Assembly: GCF_964355755.1 (NCBI RefSeq)
Contig: NC_092673.1
Location: 9,245,001-9,309,000 of the forward strand
DNA: 64,000 bases
Direction: 5' to 3'
Source: Antedon mediterranea
Taxonomy: Eukaryota > Echinodermata > Crinoidea > Comatulida > Antedonidae
Below, one piece after another: positions 11,038 through 21,739 of the stretch. Position numbers and translations under genes: made by a program. Numbering within the stretch: the first letter of the stretch is position 1; each line of letters begins with the position of its first letter. The notes under the pieces are model-generated. The model saw only the letters and a program-made list of their open reading frames with translations. It searched no databases and was not told where the DNA came from.

Positions 11038-12500
11038 CAAGTAGCAGTGATAGGGATAAACCCAGTGAAGGTGGGTCAAGTAGCAACGATAGGGATAAAC
11101 CCAGGGAAGGTGGGTCAAGTAGCAGTGATAGGGATAAACCCAGGGAAGGTGGGTCAAGTAGCAGTGATAGGGATAAACCCAGTGAAGGTGGGTCAAGTAG
11201 CAGTGATAGGGATAAACCCAGTGAAGGTGGGTCAGGTAGCAGTGATAGGGATAAACCCAGTAGTGAAGGTGGGTCAAGTAGCAGTGATAGGGATAAACCC
11301 AGTGAAGGTGGGTCAAGTAGCAGTGATAGGGATAATACCAGTGAAGGTGGGTCAAGTAGCAGTGATAGGGATAAACCCAGTGAAGGTGGGCCAAGTAGCA
11401 GTGATAGGGATAAACCCAGTGAAGGTGGGTCAAGTAGCAACGATAGGGATAAACCCAGGGAAGGTGGGTCAAGTAGCAGTGATAGGGATAAACCCAGGGA
11501 AGGTGGGTCAAGTAGCAGTGATAGGGATAAACCCACTGAAGGTGGGTCAAGTAGCAGTGATAGGGATAAACCCAGGGAAGGTTGGTCAAGTAGCAGTGAT
11601 AGGGATAAACTCAGTGAAGGTGGGTCAAGTAGCAGTGATAGGGATAAACCCAGTGAAGGTGGGTCAAGTAGCAGTGATAGGGATAAACCCAGGGAAGGTG
11701 GGTCAAGTAGCAGTGATAGGGATAAACCCAGAGAAGGTGGGTCAAGTAGCAGTGATAGGGATAAACCCAGTGAAGGTGGGTCAAGTAGCAGTGATAGGGA
11801 TAAAACCCAGGGAAGGTTGGTCAAGTAGCAGTGATAGGAATAAACCCAGTGAAGGTGGGTCAAGTAGCAGTGATAGGGATAAACCCAGGGAAGGTGGGTC
11901 AAGTAGCAGTGATATGGATAAACCCAGTGAAGGTGGGTCAAGCAGTGATAGGGATAAACCCAGTGAAGGTGGGCCAAGTAGCAGTGATAGGGATAAACCC
12001 AGCGAAGGTTGGTCAAGTAGCAGTGATAGGGATAAACCCAGTGAAGGTGGGTCAAGTAGCAGTGATAGGGATAAACCCAGGGAAGGTTGGTCAAGTAGCA
12101 GTGATAGGGATAAACCCAGTGAAGGTGGGTCAAGTAGCAGTGATAGGGATAAACCCAGGGAAGGTTGGTCAAGTAGCAGTGATAGGGATAAACCCAGTGA
12201 AGGTGGGTCAAGTAGCAGTGATAGGGATAAACCCAGTGAAGGTGGGTCAAGTAGCAGTGATAGGGATAAACCCAGGGAAGGTTGGTCAAGTAGCAGTGAT
12301 AGGGATAAACCCAGTGAAGGTGGGTCAAGTAGCAGTGATAGGGATAAACCCAGGGAAGGTTGGTCAAGTAGCAGTGATAGGGATAAACCCAGTGAAGGTG
12401 GGTCAAGTAGCAGTGATAGGGATAAACCCAGTGAAGGTGGGTCAAGTAGCAGTGATAGGGATAAACCCAGGGAAGGTGGGTCAAGTAGCAGTGATAGGGA
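11038..12500 (+). repeat. Coding minisatellite: about 37 copies of a 39-bp unit
   Basis: The unit encodes SSSSDRDKPSEGG (13 residues) in the gag/protease frame. Because 39 is divisible by 3 and the unit has no stop in several frames, both a second sense frame (VAVIGINPVKVGQ) and two antisense frames also stay open for hundreds of codons. One extra A near 11794 shifts the frame, and the two halves are therefore read in different frames. Two units differ by 3 bp (about 11255 and 11940). Units come in variants (AGTGAAGGTGGG and AGGGAAGGTTGG); from about 12047 a block of five units (195 bp) is repeated, which shows recent expansion. Confidence 0.95.
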
Positions 12501-12502
12501 TA

Positions 12503-13118
12503 ACTCAAATAAAGGTGGATCTTTTTTAGGTAAAGCTAAGGTAGATGAGAGTGCTAGTAGCACAGATAGTCAAAAAGGTAGATCAAAATTAGAGGATAAT
12601 TATATGATTCAAGACAACAATGTGTCTCTTAGAATGGTGCCAGTAGTGGCAAAAAATAGTAAAAAACAGTTACAGATAAATGTTTTATTAGATGATGGGA
12701 GTTCCCAAACAAATAGTGAGGTATGTAATGAACTGGGACTAAGTGGCCCTATTGAAGAGGTAACGGTGGGAACCTTAAATGGGAAAACGACAACGTTTAG
12801 TACACAAAATGTTAAGTTTGAAATATCGCCAATACAATAAATAATAAAAGTATTAAATATAAACTTAATGCATTGATGACTGATAATGTGACTGGTAATT
12901 TAAAGCCAAAACCCTGGAATAGAATTGGAAAGGATTGGGAACATTTAAAAGATATTGAATTTCCAGAAGTTGACAGAAATAGAAATCACGTTGATATGTT
13001 GATAGGGAATGATAACGTAGACTTTCATAGAGTATTAGAAGAAAGATGGGGAAGACCGGGGGAGCCCATTGCTAGACTTACACCATTAGGTTGGACATGC
13101 ATAGGGTTAAACAACTAA
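12503..13118 (+). pseudogene. BEL/Pao aspartic protease region, broken
   Basis: Downstream of the array the frame continues to a stop at 12838-12840. It contains VLLDDGSSQT, the active-site loop of the retrotransposon aspartic protease (DUF1758 type; D-D/S/T-G). After the stop, a second frame (12873-13118) gives HVDMLIGNDN and PIARLTPLGWTCIG, the block that normally links protease and reverse transcriptase in BEL/Pao. One stop and a frame change thus separate two parts that belong together. Confidence 0.8.
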
Positions 13119-13125
13119 AGCACAT

Positions 13126-14137
13126 ATGCACAATAAGAACACATCGTTTCATGTTCATACATATCATTCTTTTCATGGTTGTAATGAGAACACCAATAGT
13201 ATATTAAGAAAGTTTTGGGAAATGGAAATAGTTGGAATCCAAAATGTGCCCTTGTACACTAAAGAAGAGCATAGGGTGAATAATATCGTGAACGAGTCTA
13301 TGACCAAAAACATTGAAAATACTAGGTATAAAGTTAGAATTCCCTGGAACGAGAATAAATGTCAATTGCCTTTAAATAATTTTAGGTCTGCAAAACAGAG
13401 ACTCGAAAATGTAGAGAAGAAACTTTTAAATAACCATGAGCTAGGGCAGGCATACAAGAAAGTTATTGAAACACATCTAGACAAAGGATATATAAGGAAA
13501 GTAGACTATAATGAGCAAACACCTACACAACAATGGTTCTTACCACATTTTCCTGTCGTAAAAGTGGACAGGGAAACTACCAAAGTTTGTATAGTATACG
13601 ATGCTGTTTAGTTTAAATGACGCAATAAGCCCTGGGCCAAAGATTCTAAAAGAATTATTTGATGTTTTGATGCGGTTTAGACTGAATAGAATAGCTGTAA
13701 TGCATGATATATCGGAAATGTATCTACAAATAGAATTGTATGGGACGGAGGATAAGCCGATGCATAGGTTTCTTTGGAGGGATTTAGATGTATCTATAGA
13801 GTCCACGGTTTACGAATACCAGAGGGTGATTTTTGGAATTAATGCCTCTCCATTTATTGCTTTAACCGTAGCTAAGCAAAATGCTCGAATGAATCAAGTT
13901 AAGTTCCCATTAGCGGCCGACACTGTGTTAAATTCTACTTATATGGATGATTCGTTAGATTCTGTTAAGGATGAAAAGACAGGGGTGGAATTGTACAAGC
14001 AGTTAGTTAAATTTTGGAATCAAGCGGGTATGGTACCCAGAAAATGGATCTCAAATTCAAAGAGGGTTTTGGAATGTATTCCCATAGAACAAAGAGCCAA
14101 ATCAGTAGATATGGCATTAAATAAACTACCAAAATAA
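13126..14137 (+). pseudogene. BEL/Pao reverse transcriptase, frameshifted
   Basis: The frame 13126-13611 carries FWEMEIVGI and the N-terminal fingers, ending at VCIVYDAV; a frameshift at about 13605 continues in 13601-14137 with LNDAISPGP, the VMHDISEMYLQI block (catalytic motif A) and the YMDDSLDS box (motif C). The thumb and all of RNase H are missing: the frame stops at 14135-14137 shortly after the palm, where the internal deletion lies. Confidence 0.85.
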
Positions 14138-14141
14138 CCAA

Positions 14142-14705
14142 ATGACTCGTGAAAAAATTGAATGGCGTTTCAATCCACCTTTAGCTCCGCATTTTGGAGG
14201 CACACATGAAAGCTTAATTAAATCCGCAAAAAAAGCAATGTATGCAATATTAAGCAAGGCTGATATTTCGGATGAGGAGTTAATTACCGCTATCGTTGGC
14301 GCAGAAGGTATACTTAATTCTAGACCTCTGACGTACCAAACAGCATCAGTAAATGACGCTGTTTCTTTGACGCCAAATCACTTCTTACATAGTCAAATGG
14401 GTGGGAGATTTGCTTGTGAAGAGGTAATAGACAATAGTAAATTTAATCTTAGAAAGCGATGGCGTAGAGTACAAGAACTTATGAAACATTTTTGGAATAG
14501 ATGGGTAAAAGAATGGCTACCTACATTGAATCAAAGGAAAAAATGGAAATACTGTAAACCTGACAATGTATGGCCGTTAGGTAGAGTGCTTGAAGTTTTT
14601 CCCGGATCAGACAAACATGTTCGGGTTGTTAAGATTAAAACTGAAAATGGTACATTCTTAAGAAATATTACAAAGATTTGTCATTTAGAAATGCTACCAA
14701 GTTAA
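14142..14705 (+). pseudogene. BEL/Pao integrase C-terminal part
   Basis: The 187-aa frame starts inside the integrase core: PHFGGTHESLIKSAKK holds the last catalytic glutamate, and NSRPLT and LTPNHFL follow. The end (VWPLGRVLEVFPG, HVRVVKIKT) is the DUF5641-type tail found in BEL/Pao. The zinc-binding domain and the two catalytic aspartates are gone. The join to the reverse transcriptase at about 14138 has no spacer, as expected for a simple deletion. Confidence 0.85.
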
Positions 14706-15053
14706 TTAAGCTTGTTATATCGGAGTATGTTATCGGAATAGTATGTAGTATGTTATGTTTAAATGTTAAAGCGCAATTCCATAGAAATTAAAATAATTAA
14801 ATGTTAAATTAAATTGAAATAATTAAATAAATTGTACATAAAATTAATTGGAAATGTTATTGTCGATTGTTAATAAGAAATAAAAATTATTGTAAAAAGA
14901 AAAAAAAAGTGACTGAAACAACAATGACGATGGATTGTATTGTGGTGTTATTTAAGTATGTAGTATTGTATTAAGTAATTGAAGTAGTAATTGTATTAAG
15001 TTATTAAGGATAAAATGAAAAATAATATCAAAAAGATTGAGGGGTTACCTCAA

Positions 15054-15065
15054 TGAAGGGGAGAA
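15054..15065 (+). other. Polypurine tract of the BEL/Pao-like element
   Basis: GAAGGGGAGAA directly precedes the 3' LTR, the normal site for plus-strand priming. Confidence 0.7.
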
Positions 15066-15337
15066 TGTTCAGAAGGTGAATTCATCAGTGTGCAATAGAG
15101 TATACTGTATTGTTCTTTGTTACACCTGCTAATGCAAATTAGCTATATATAAACATTGCACATGTTGTTGTGCGGGGCAGTCGACAATTGAGCTTCGTGC
15201 TGGGTAGCCAATACAACAAATAAATGGAAGCTTCGCGACACCAAACAATTATTGTGGTGTTTAATTTATGTGTTTGTCGACCAGTCAATTCGGTTTATTA
15301 TAGTTGGGGCCTACGTTTGTTTTGAGGCTTCGAAACA
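15066..15337 (+). repeat. 3' LTR of the BEL/Pao-like element
   Basis: 272 bp, TG...CA, matching 9477-9720 with a 25-30 bp extra segment containing TTTGTCGACCAG near 15275. It is followed by the AACCT duplication. Confidence 0.9.
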
Positions 15338-15521
15338 AACCTTCTTCTTTGAAATGTTCGTATATTCAAGTTAAAAGTATATACTTTGACAGTGCATTAT
15401 TTTTTTACATTTTTAAAGATGTCATCATACTAAAAAATTATGACTCATTGCAGTATGTAATAATCTATTTGCACCAAAGTGGTTACTGCATAGTAAATTT
15501 CTTCACCCTTTAGTCAGTTAT

Positions 15522-15596
15522 GTATGGCTCGGTGGTCTGTACTCAGGTCTATAACATTCAAGGTACTGAGATCGAATCTCACCTTGGGAAACGAAA
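15522..15596 (+). repeat. tRNA-derived SINE-like head
   Basis: TGGCTCGGTGG (15525-15535) resembles an A box, and GAGATCGAATCTC (15568-15580) a B box that can pair into a T-arm. The spacing is close to that of a tRNA. There is no acceptor stem, so this is a SINE relic rather than a tRNA gene. Confidence 0.5.
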
Positions 15597-15867
15597 CAAG
15601 ATTTTTGTTATTATCCATAGTGTTTGTTCAATTTTATTTCTTAGTGTATATACACATGATTTATAATGAAATCTAGAGAAAAAATAACTTAAGTCTTTCT
15701 TATTACGTAATAAATGTGGTTTATGACATTATATGTATTCTAATTTCATTGAAAATACATTTTGAAAATGTTAAGCATTTATATGCTTGCGTTATATGTG
15801 CTACACATGTATTGCTATTATGATGAAATATTATATCGAGTACCAAGTTTGGATTAATTATAATACA

Positions 15868-16320
15868 CTACACAATGGTGCGCGAGCAAAGCAAGCTTAC
15901 CATCTAGGTCTTGCACATCGGATGGTTCTCGAATACATAGTAATTTCAGCGTTAAATAACTGGCGATTACAAATACATACCGCAAAACAATAATACATAT
16001 CGTTTACAGGAACAAATAAATAGACACTGTGATTTATGTACTCAACTAAAATTATCACACTGGGAATTACTTCCGAAAGAGAAACTTGTCACAAAATGAG
16101 ACCAATTGTTTGAGTCAAATTTAAACAAACTTAATTTGTTTTTTGTATGTAACATTAGGGTTGAGAGATATTTTTAAATATATTTTTTATCCATTCAGTA
16201 ACGAAATATTAATTGTTTCCATGTTTTAATAATATACCACTAAACACAGTAAAAAATTTAATTAAATTTAATACTTTGTTGAAACTGTCACCGTCATAGT
16301 CAATCGAAATAGTACATGCC
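15868..16320 (+). repeat. Repeat family A, copy 3 (diverged, partial)
   Basis: ATGGTGCGCGAGCAAAGC...TACCATCTAGGTCTTG at about 15874-15910 and the following 400 bp match the 328-790 unit of copy 1 with many substitutions and small deletions. It is the oldest-looking of the three copies. It sits in the same intron as the BEL/Pao-like element. Confidence 0.7.
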
Positions 16321-16418
16321 CTTTATTTTCGTGATTTAGGCTTTACAGTATTTTCATCCCTATTTTTAGCTTTGTTTAAAAAATGTTCGCAATAAGTATT
16401 TAGAAATTCATTACATAC

Positions 16419-16476
16419 TTTCTGTTTGAAAAGTAGACTTTTTGTACCAAACGACATACAGCCCAAAAATTCATTC
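16419..16476 (-). CDS. RGS3-like gene, exon 6 (C2 domain)
   Basis: 58 bp between the acceptor CTTTTTGCAG and the donor AAA|GTATGT. It enters in phase 2 and leaves in phase 0. It encodes NEFLGCMSFGTKSLLFKQK. The LGCMSFG.KSLL block is, as I remember it, nearly the same as that in vertebrate RGS3, and is the strongest single pointer to that family. In a C2 domain this is the penultimate strand. Confidence 0.85.
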
Positions 16477-17128
16477 CTGCAAAAAGTAGAACACAAAATA
16501 CATTTTAAAATATTTGCATGTATTTTTTTATTTCATATCTTTCTTTATTCTGGAAAACTCATTCAATACATAAGTACTGGTCTCTCATGAGGTCCAGATT
16601 TGTGACTTAACTACAAAATTAAAGCATAATATATACATTTGTAAAAAATCCTAAAATTGCTCTTAAATACTTTTATATTCATGAATTGGTAATTTTAGAG
16701 TAAATCAATTGGGAGGTTATTCTAGAGTTTCGGTGATCGGTAGAGGAAGGTCCTTTTACCTAGTAAATTTGTCCATGTTGGAGTACGGGTATTTGATTAT
16801 TGACTATGTGTGTTTTTATGATGAGTGGTGTGCATAAATTGAAACTGGGTTAATAGATATGAAGGAGCAACATCTTTCAACAATTAAATTGCTCATCCCA
16901 TTTGTCTGATAAGTTTCTTCCATTTAAGTGATAACATTAATTCATTTACCGGAGTGGTAATGCAAATAGAAGTAACCTAGCAAGTCGATTTAGAAGTACT
17001 TAAAGTGAGTTAATATCATTACAATTACACCACACAGAACTACAATAGTCAAAACAAGGAATTACGATTTTTGATATACAGATAACTGAAATCAAATCTA
17101 CCACATACAGAATGAAATATGTAACTAC

Positions 17129-17194
17129 CTTGTTCCAAATCTATTAAAGACTGATATGATAATTCTTCCATTTCTTGGAGTTTCTTTAAGTGCA
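17129..17194 (-). CDS. RGS3-like gene, exon 5 (C2 domain)
   Basis: 66 bp between TTTTTTAG and AAG|GTAGTT. With the two bases carried from exon 4 it reads F-ALKETPRNGRIIISVFNR and then FGT. The IIISVFNR segment is C2 strand 6 (compare L.VTVWNR in RGS3 from memory). It leaves in phase 2. The intron to exon 6 is 652 bp. Confidence 0.8.
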
Positions 17195-17598
17195 CTAAAA
17201 AATGATTAAAAATCAAAATATATTAAATTGCCCTTTATAATAAATGCCAGAATGTTGATGAGTTTTTTGCACAACATTTTGAAGTCATGGAAACCTATTT
17301 GGGCTTTGAAAGTGACCACTTTGTGGTTGATGAGTTTGTGCAAAAGTGTCATATATTTGTAAGATCTTCATTTAATTTAAAGTTCAATAGTATTTGTTGG
17401 CTTACTGTAGTTTCGTTGTTGAAAATACTTCTTTCATACAGTGTTCTTCCTATTCCATGTTTAGAGAAGAATGGCAGACCATAGGCTACACTAATAATGA
17501 TTGACTAATGTTCGTAGATGAAGTGGTTGTGCGTCACCATCAAACTCAAGAATCGAGGAACATATTTTGCTTTTTCCACAAAAAAAAAATGTACTTAC

Positions 17599-17699
17599 AA
17601 AGTAAACTGCTCATTGAACCTTGGATTTCTATTGTTTTCTATAGTCTTTGTTCTTTTCCAGATACATCCATTTTCTTGATCATAATTTCTTAATAGTAC
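17599..17699 (-). CDS. RGS3-like gene, exon 4 (C2 domain)
   Basis: 101 bp between the acceptor CTGTTTTAAG and the donor TT|GTAAGTAC. It begins VLLRNYDQENGCIWKRTKT and continues IENNRNPRFNEQFTF across the junction. The KT.T...NRNP.FNE.F.F pattern is the strand 4-5 region of C2 domains. The calcium-loop aspartates are not all conserved, as in RGS3, so calcium binding is doubtful. Intron to exon 5: 404 bp. Confidence 0.85.
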
Positions 17700-18216
17700 C
17701 TTAAAACAGTATTAATTTAAATGTTTTTATTTATAGACAATATATTAATAGGAATAAAAACTGTTTGTTTGGCCTAAATGTGATATAATTGGTACTGAAA
17801 ACATTTGAGAATACTAATATATTGTACATTAATTCATTAAGTCTGGTTTGGTTACTGCCAACACAACATTACATGGTAGAGACTCTAAAACTATAAATAC
17901 TTTTCCCTACTTTCCCCTTAAAAAATGTAGGAATTCATACATTACACATACTCTTGTACTCATTTCACAAGTAAACTATTTGTGAAAATGTATCAAGAAT
18001 ACCAGTATTATATGACGGTGGTGATTACAATGACCTTAGAGATTAAATCATTTTTTTCTTCATAGGACATCAAACTATGACTATCTTCAGTTCTAACCAC
18101 TCACATTGCTAACACAGTAATATATAACAAATCTTACCCATATAACAATAATGAAAACTATAAAAAATCCATACTCAGAAAAAAATTGTAAACACATGAT
18201 TCAATGATGTACTTAC

Positions 18217-18275
18217 TTTTACATATGGATTGCAGACTCGTTTTTCTGAAAACATTAGTTTCCTAGCAGCTATAA
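18217..18275 (-). CDS. RGS3-like gene, exon 3 (C2 domain)
   Basis: 59 bp between CTGTTTTAG and AAA|GTAAGTAC. It completes an isoleucine codon from exon 2 and reads IAARKLMFSEKRVCNPYVK, the strand 2-3 region of a C2 domain (the C.PYVK box is the landmark). It joins exon 4 in phase 0 to make PYVKVLL. Intron to exon 4: 517 bp. Confidence 0.85.
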
Positions 18276-19507
18276 CTAAAACAGAAAGTAATGACATCAT
18301 AAAGAGTACAAAATTATATCGCAATACATTACAGTGTTCTAATTCTGAAAGAATCATGTATTTTACAACATGGCTCGATCTATCTATTTTCTAGTCACTA
18401 TTACTGTTACTTTATATTGCTACCCTAAAAATAGTAGCCCATTTATTTCAGCTCATATCGCACCGCCATACCAGGGCCACCATAATTAGGATGATTTGGG
18501 ACAATTTTCAAGTGTAATAATTTACATTTTTATTCAAATCTTGATTTCGCAAAATAAAAATTAATTTTTAAACCTGTAATATTACTTTTTTTAGCTTGCT
18601 CTTATCACAATTTCTATGACAAATTCTGAAAGTATAGACAAAACTTGGAGAGCATTTTTTATTTAGCCTTGTCCAATATTTAAATTCATAATTATAAATG
18701 AAAACACTAAATATTAAAAGAGTGATTTGCTACCAAGGATACACGTGGAAGTGATGCATTTCAAACTTTTAAACGAATGTGAATTTACAGTAGGCTTAAA
18801 ATAGGTGGGCTTATTATTATTAAATATTAATTATCTAGAATGCTGTATAGCTAGGAACCATACTTTTATCACGCCTCCCTGCATTCTGTGGTGCGAACGT
18901 AGCTTTCAATGTGGGATTCGCTTAGCTACATACGACTAGGTGGCGATATAGGTGAATAAAAAGACATTGCAAAATATCAAGACATGTAAAGGCAACATAG
19001 TTTATTAATTATGCCATAAAGTTATGTCATAGAATAAAATATTACAAAGTATGTCTTTTGAAAATAGTATTACAGTCAACAATACAAAACATACAATATT
19101 ATAAATTATACAAAGATGAGCATTAAGCAGGCGGATAAAATAAGAGATTGGACTGTTACTGAAACGGGCGGTTCTGGATGGTAATTGTGAAATTTTGTTA
19201 CTGTTACAGAGCAACCTCCCATGACTTTGAAACTGTGTCACCGGTAAAAGATCAGCAGAATGAACAGTCTCAGATATTCCCTTGGCAAATTTGAGACTGA
19301 GCTATTCTCCTATCAGTGAGGAATGAGATGTTACAGACCTTTAGAGCTTTGTCATACAAACTAAAATCCCTTCCCAATATGGTACGGCATGCTCTACGTT
19401 GGACTGATTCTATAGTTCTGCTAGTTCTTTACCCCCGATATAAATTTTATTTTCAGGAATATTCCTTTTACTAAAACATATTTGTAGTGCCTGGCATTTA
19501 GCAGGGT

Positions 19508-19831
19508 TCAGGTCCATAACATTCCTTTTACACCAGTCATGAAACTCATTAAGATCATGCTGCAAGTGACCTGGTTTTCATAAACAGATAGGTCATCAAA
19601 GTATTTTAAAGCTTTCGTTTTAGCACCCTTAACAGCATTATTGTTCATGATTTGAAATGCAATGGGACCAAGTTTAGTCCCCTGGGGGACACCAGCTTTT
19701 AACGCGATAGCACTTGATAAGGAGTTGTTATATTTTACACATTGTTCTCTGCAGCTGAGGAAGCTCAAAGGCCTTAGTGAAGTTCGTAAGGACAACCGTC
19801 CCGATGTTATGAGCTTCCTCAGCTGCAGCAC
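19508..19831 (-). pseudogene. LINE reverse transcriptase palm fragment
   Basis: The frame contains AGVPQGTKLGPIAFQIM and LKYFDDLSVYE, the two central motifs of LINE reverse transcriptase; the usual Y/F-V/A-D-D box is intact as FDD preceded by Y. It is separated from the upstream part (19819-20244) by a frameshift. Confidence 0.8.
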
Positions 19832-20244
19832 ACATCATGAACTAGACGTACAAAGTAGTGGCTACTTGATGCCCCTTTGACATTGCCATACTGCCTTACA
19901 TCTAATTTATTCTGGATATCAGATACCAACCACTCACAAACAAATTGTTCTGCCACTTTTGCAAAGGCAGATGTTAACGAGATAGGTTTTAACTTATCAA
20001 TTTTTGGTGGGTGTACCTTGGGGATAGGAACAGTCACAGCTGATTTCCATTGGGAGGCAAGACTTACTTCCCTAAATGAGCAATTTAAAATATTAGTAAG
20101 GGGTTCACTTAACTCAAGGGCAAACTCTTTAAGAATTAAGGGTGGTATTTTATCAGGTCCTACTGATTTATGTGGGTTGGTTTTTCTTAACTTATTATAA
20201 ACCTCCCATTCTTTAACTTGGTGTACAGGACTGTTACATGGCAA
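19819..20244 (-). pseudogene. LINE reverse transcriptase N-terminal fragment
   Basis: About 141 codons with KLRKTNPHKSVGPDKIPP, a WKSAVTVPIPKV strand and the KLKPISLTSAFAKVAE block typical of LINE reverse transcriptase fingers. The SVGPDKIP box is well kept. Confidence 0.8.
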
Positions 20245-20639
20245 ATATGCCGGTAAAATACAATAGTCTAGTGTGGGTATGTCATTATTAATGCTAGCAA
20301 ACTGGGAATTAATTGCATTAGCGATACATATGTGATCAGAGGCGGATATGTCTGTAACATTAATATTTAGATCTCAACCCATTTTAGATGATGTTAAATC
20401 TTTAATTTGCGAGTGCCGTTTTCGTGGGTCATTGTGACGTAGGTGTCTTATTCTAGTTGAAAAATACTTTCTCGCTTTACTTTGTTTTGTAACTTCTTAA
20501 AAAGTGTGGTGTCCCCCCTAGCAAAAGCGGCCTGCCTATTCCTATTACTGTAGGTCCCTAATGCAATTAGTTATCCAGGGTCTATCAGCACAGTGCATTT
20601 TTCCTTTTTTCATCGGAAAATACTTATCTATTGCACTGT

Positions 20640-21040
20640 TCAAAGAGCGTCCATTTTGTCTTGAGTAGAAGTGCTATTGACCACCTCAAGCCAATCTTGT
20701 ATTAATAAATATCTTCCAAACTCACATTTTCTTGATTCATAAAATGGACGAACCACTATGTTCTTTGTAGATTTGAACCGCGGCCTGATCTTTGGTTTCC
20801 ATAGTACACACACATGATCGCTCATACCAATAGGCGCTAATGCAGCAGGTGCTGTATAAAACGTGTCATCCATATTTGTGATGATTAGATCAAGAACAGC
20901 ATTATTACACGTGTTAAATTTAACAATTTGACGAAAATCGTTGCCTTTAAGAATGTCATCAATCACCATACGGTTGAAATCAGCAGCTATGAAAAATCCC
21001 GTATCTGGGGACCGTGTGCGAATTTCGTCAATTGTGTTCT
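20640..21040 (-). pseudogene. LINE apurinic endonuclease, C-terminal fragment
   Basis: FIAADFN (catalytic GDFN motif with G changed to A), LDLIITN and IGMSDHV (the final SDH motif). The N-terminal half including the first catalytic residues is absent. Confidence 0.75.
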
Positions 21041-21084
21041 TTCAATAACTGTTGATGTGGTGAATAAATATAATTATAAAATAA

Positions 21085-21130
21085 TTAGGATTCAGCAAAC
21101 TGGGATTCAGCAAACTGGGATTCAGCAAAT
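21085..21130. repeat. Three tandem copies of a 15-bp unit
   Basis: GGATTCAGCAAACTG repeated three times with one change in the last copy, just outside the 5' end of the truncated LINE. Confidence 0.8.
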
Positions 21131-21539
21131 TGGCCTAGAAACAACTTGTAAACATTTCATAAATAGGAGTTAGAGGGGTGGGTGAATGCGACAATGTTGG
21201 TTTGTTTTTCATCAACAGTTCTGGAATTTCTTAACTTAAAATAATTCATGGTCAGCAGCCTCGGCAAATGCGTATTCTAGCAGGTAAATTTGTCCTCCAT
21301 ACCACCTCAGATGGATAATGGTGAGAGATTGCGCTAATCTGACATTTAATAAATAACCTACATGCATATTCATTAATGGCTATTATGACACCTATTTGTA
21401 TAGAGTGTAACTTGCTATAGGCATATCTATTGAATTTAAAGTCTTTTCACCTTTTGTTAATTGGCTACAATAATATTTCAATATTTCAATTCAGTAGTTC
21501 AATAAATGTATTGGTAACCAAATAGTCTTGAGATTTATT

Positions 21540-21739
21540 TATGAACAAAACGATGCCAGCCGTGAACTGCCCGATAGATGGATATCTATACAACACTCCG
21601 GATAACTTGAGAGATGCCATAGTTGCTGCACTGCTTACTGCAAATGCCAGCTCACACTCTGCCTCGAATCAGACTATAGTAACGTGAACAGGTTAAACGG
21701 CCATCGATATCATCAGCAGGAACCAGTGAGGAGTGGGAC
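21540..21739 (+). pseudogene. Gypsy-type gag N-terminal fragment
   Basis: From an ATG near 21552 the sequence reads MPAVNCPIDGYLYNTPDNL and then a run of AALLTANASSHS. This is the form of the N-terminal gag segment of a group of Gypsy-like elements common in cnidarians and other marine invertebrates (CP..GC.Y.T....A.AALL..H). The frame breaks shortly before the MITE at 21740. Confidence 0.55.

Larger units (their letters stand above)
9472..15342 (+). mobile_element. BEL/Pao-like LTR retrotransposon, broken and internally deleted
   Basis: A complete insertion: AACCT target duplications (9472-9476 and 15338-15342) flank two LTRs (9477-9720 and 15066-15337), with a primer site just inside the left LTR and a purine tract before the right one. 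The order gag, two zinc knuckles, aspartic protease, reverse transcriptase and integrase end is that of BEL/Pao elements. The coding part is interrupted by several frameshifts and lacks everything between the reverse transcriptase core and the last part of the integrase. It lies antisense in intron 6 of the RGS3-like gene. It cannot be autonomous. Confidence 0.9.
18960..21055 (-). mobile_element. 5'-truncated LINE, frameshifted (endonuclease end plus reverse transcriptase)
   Basis: In order on the minus strand: endonuclease C-terminal half (about 21040-20640: GFFIAADFNRM, VLDLIITNM, IGMSDH); a linker with broken frames; reverse transcriptase (20244-19819: NPHKSVGPDKIPP, QYGNVKGASSSH; 19831-19508: GVPQGTKLGPI and the catalytic box as YFDDLSVYE); and a tail ending RTARFSNSPISYFIRLLN near 19100. 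At least four frame changes and several stops make it a dead copy. The 5' cut is near 21055. It lies sense in the large intron 2 of the RGS3-like gene. Confidence 0.85.

Noticed and set aside
11038-12500. CRISPR-like regular repeats
   Set aside because: Units are contiguous without unique spacers, lie inside a retrotransposon frame, and the genome is eukaryotic.
10931-12563. Long antisense open frames (525 and 260 codons) over the BEL/Pao element
   Set aside because: They exist only because the 39-bp unit lacks stops on that strand. They have no start context, no composition other than the repeat, and end where the array ends.
17300-17520. Minus-strand open stretch with ISVAYGLPFFSKHGIG as a C2 exon
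   Set aside because: It looked like C2 strand 6 at first, but the exon at 17129-17194 continues the C2 domain in perfect phase and with better splice sites, which leaves no place for it.
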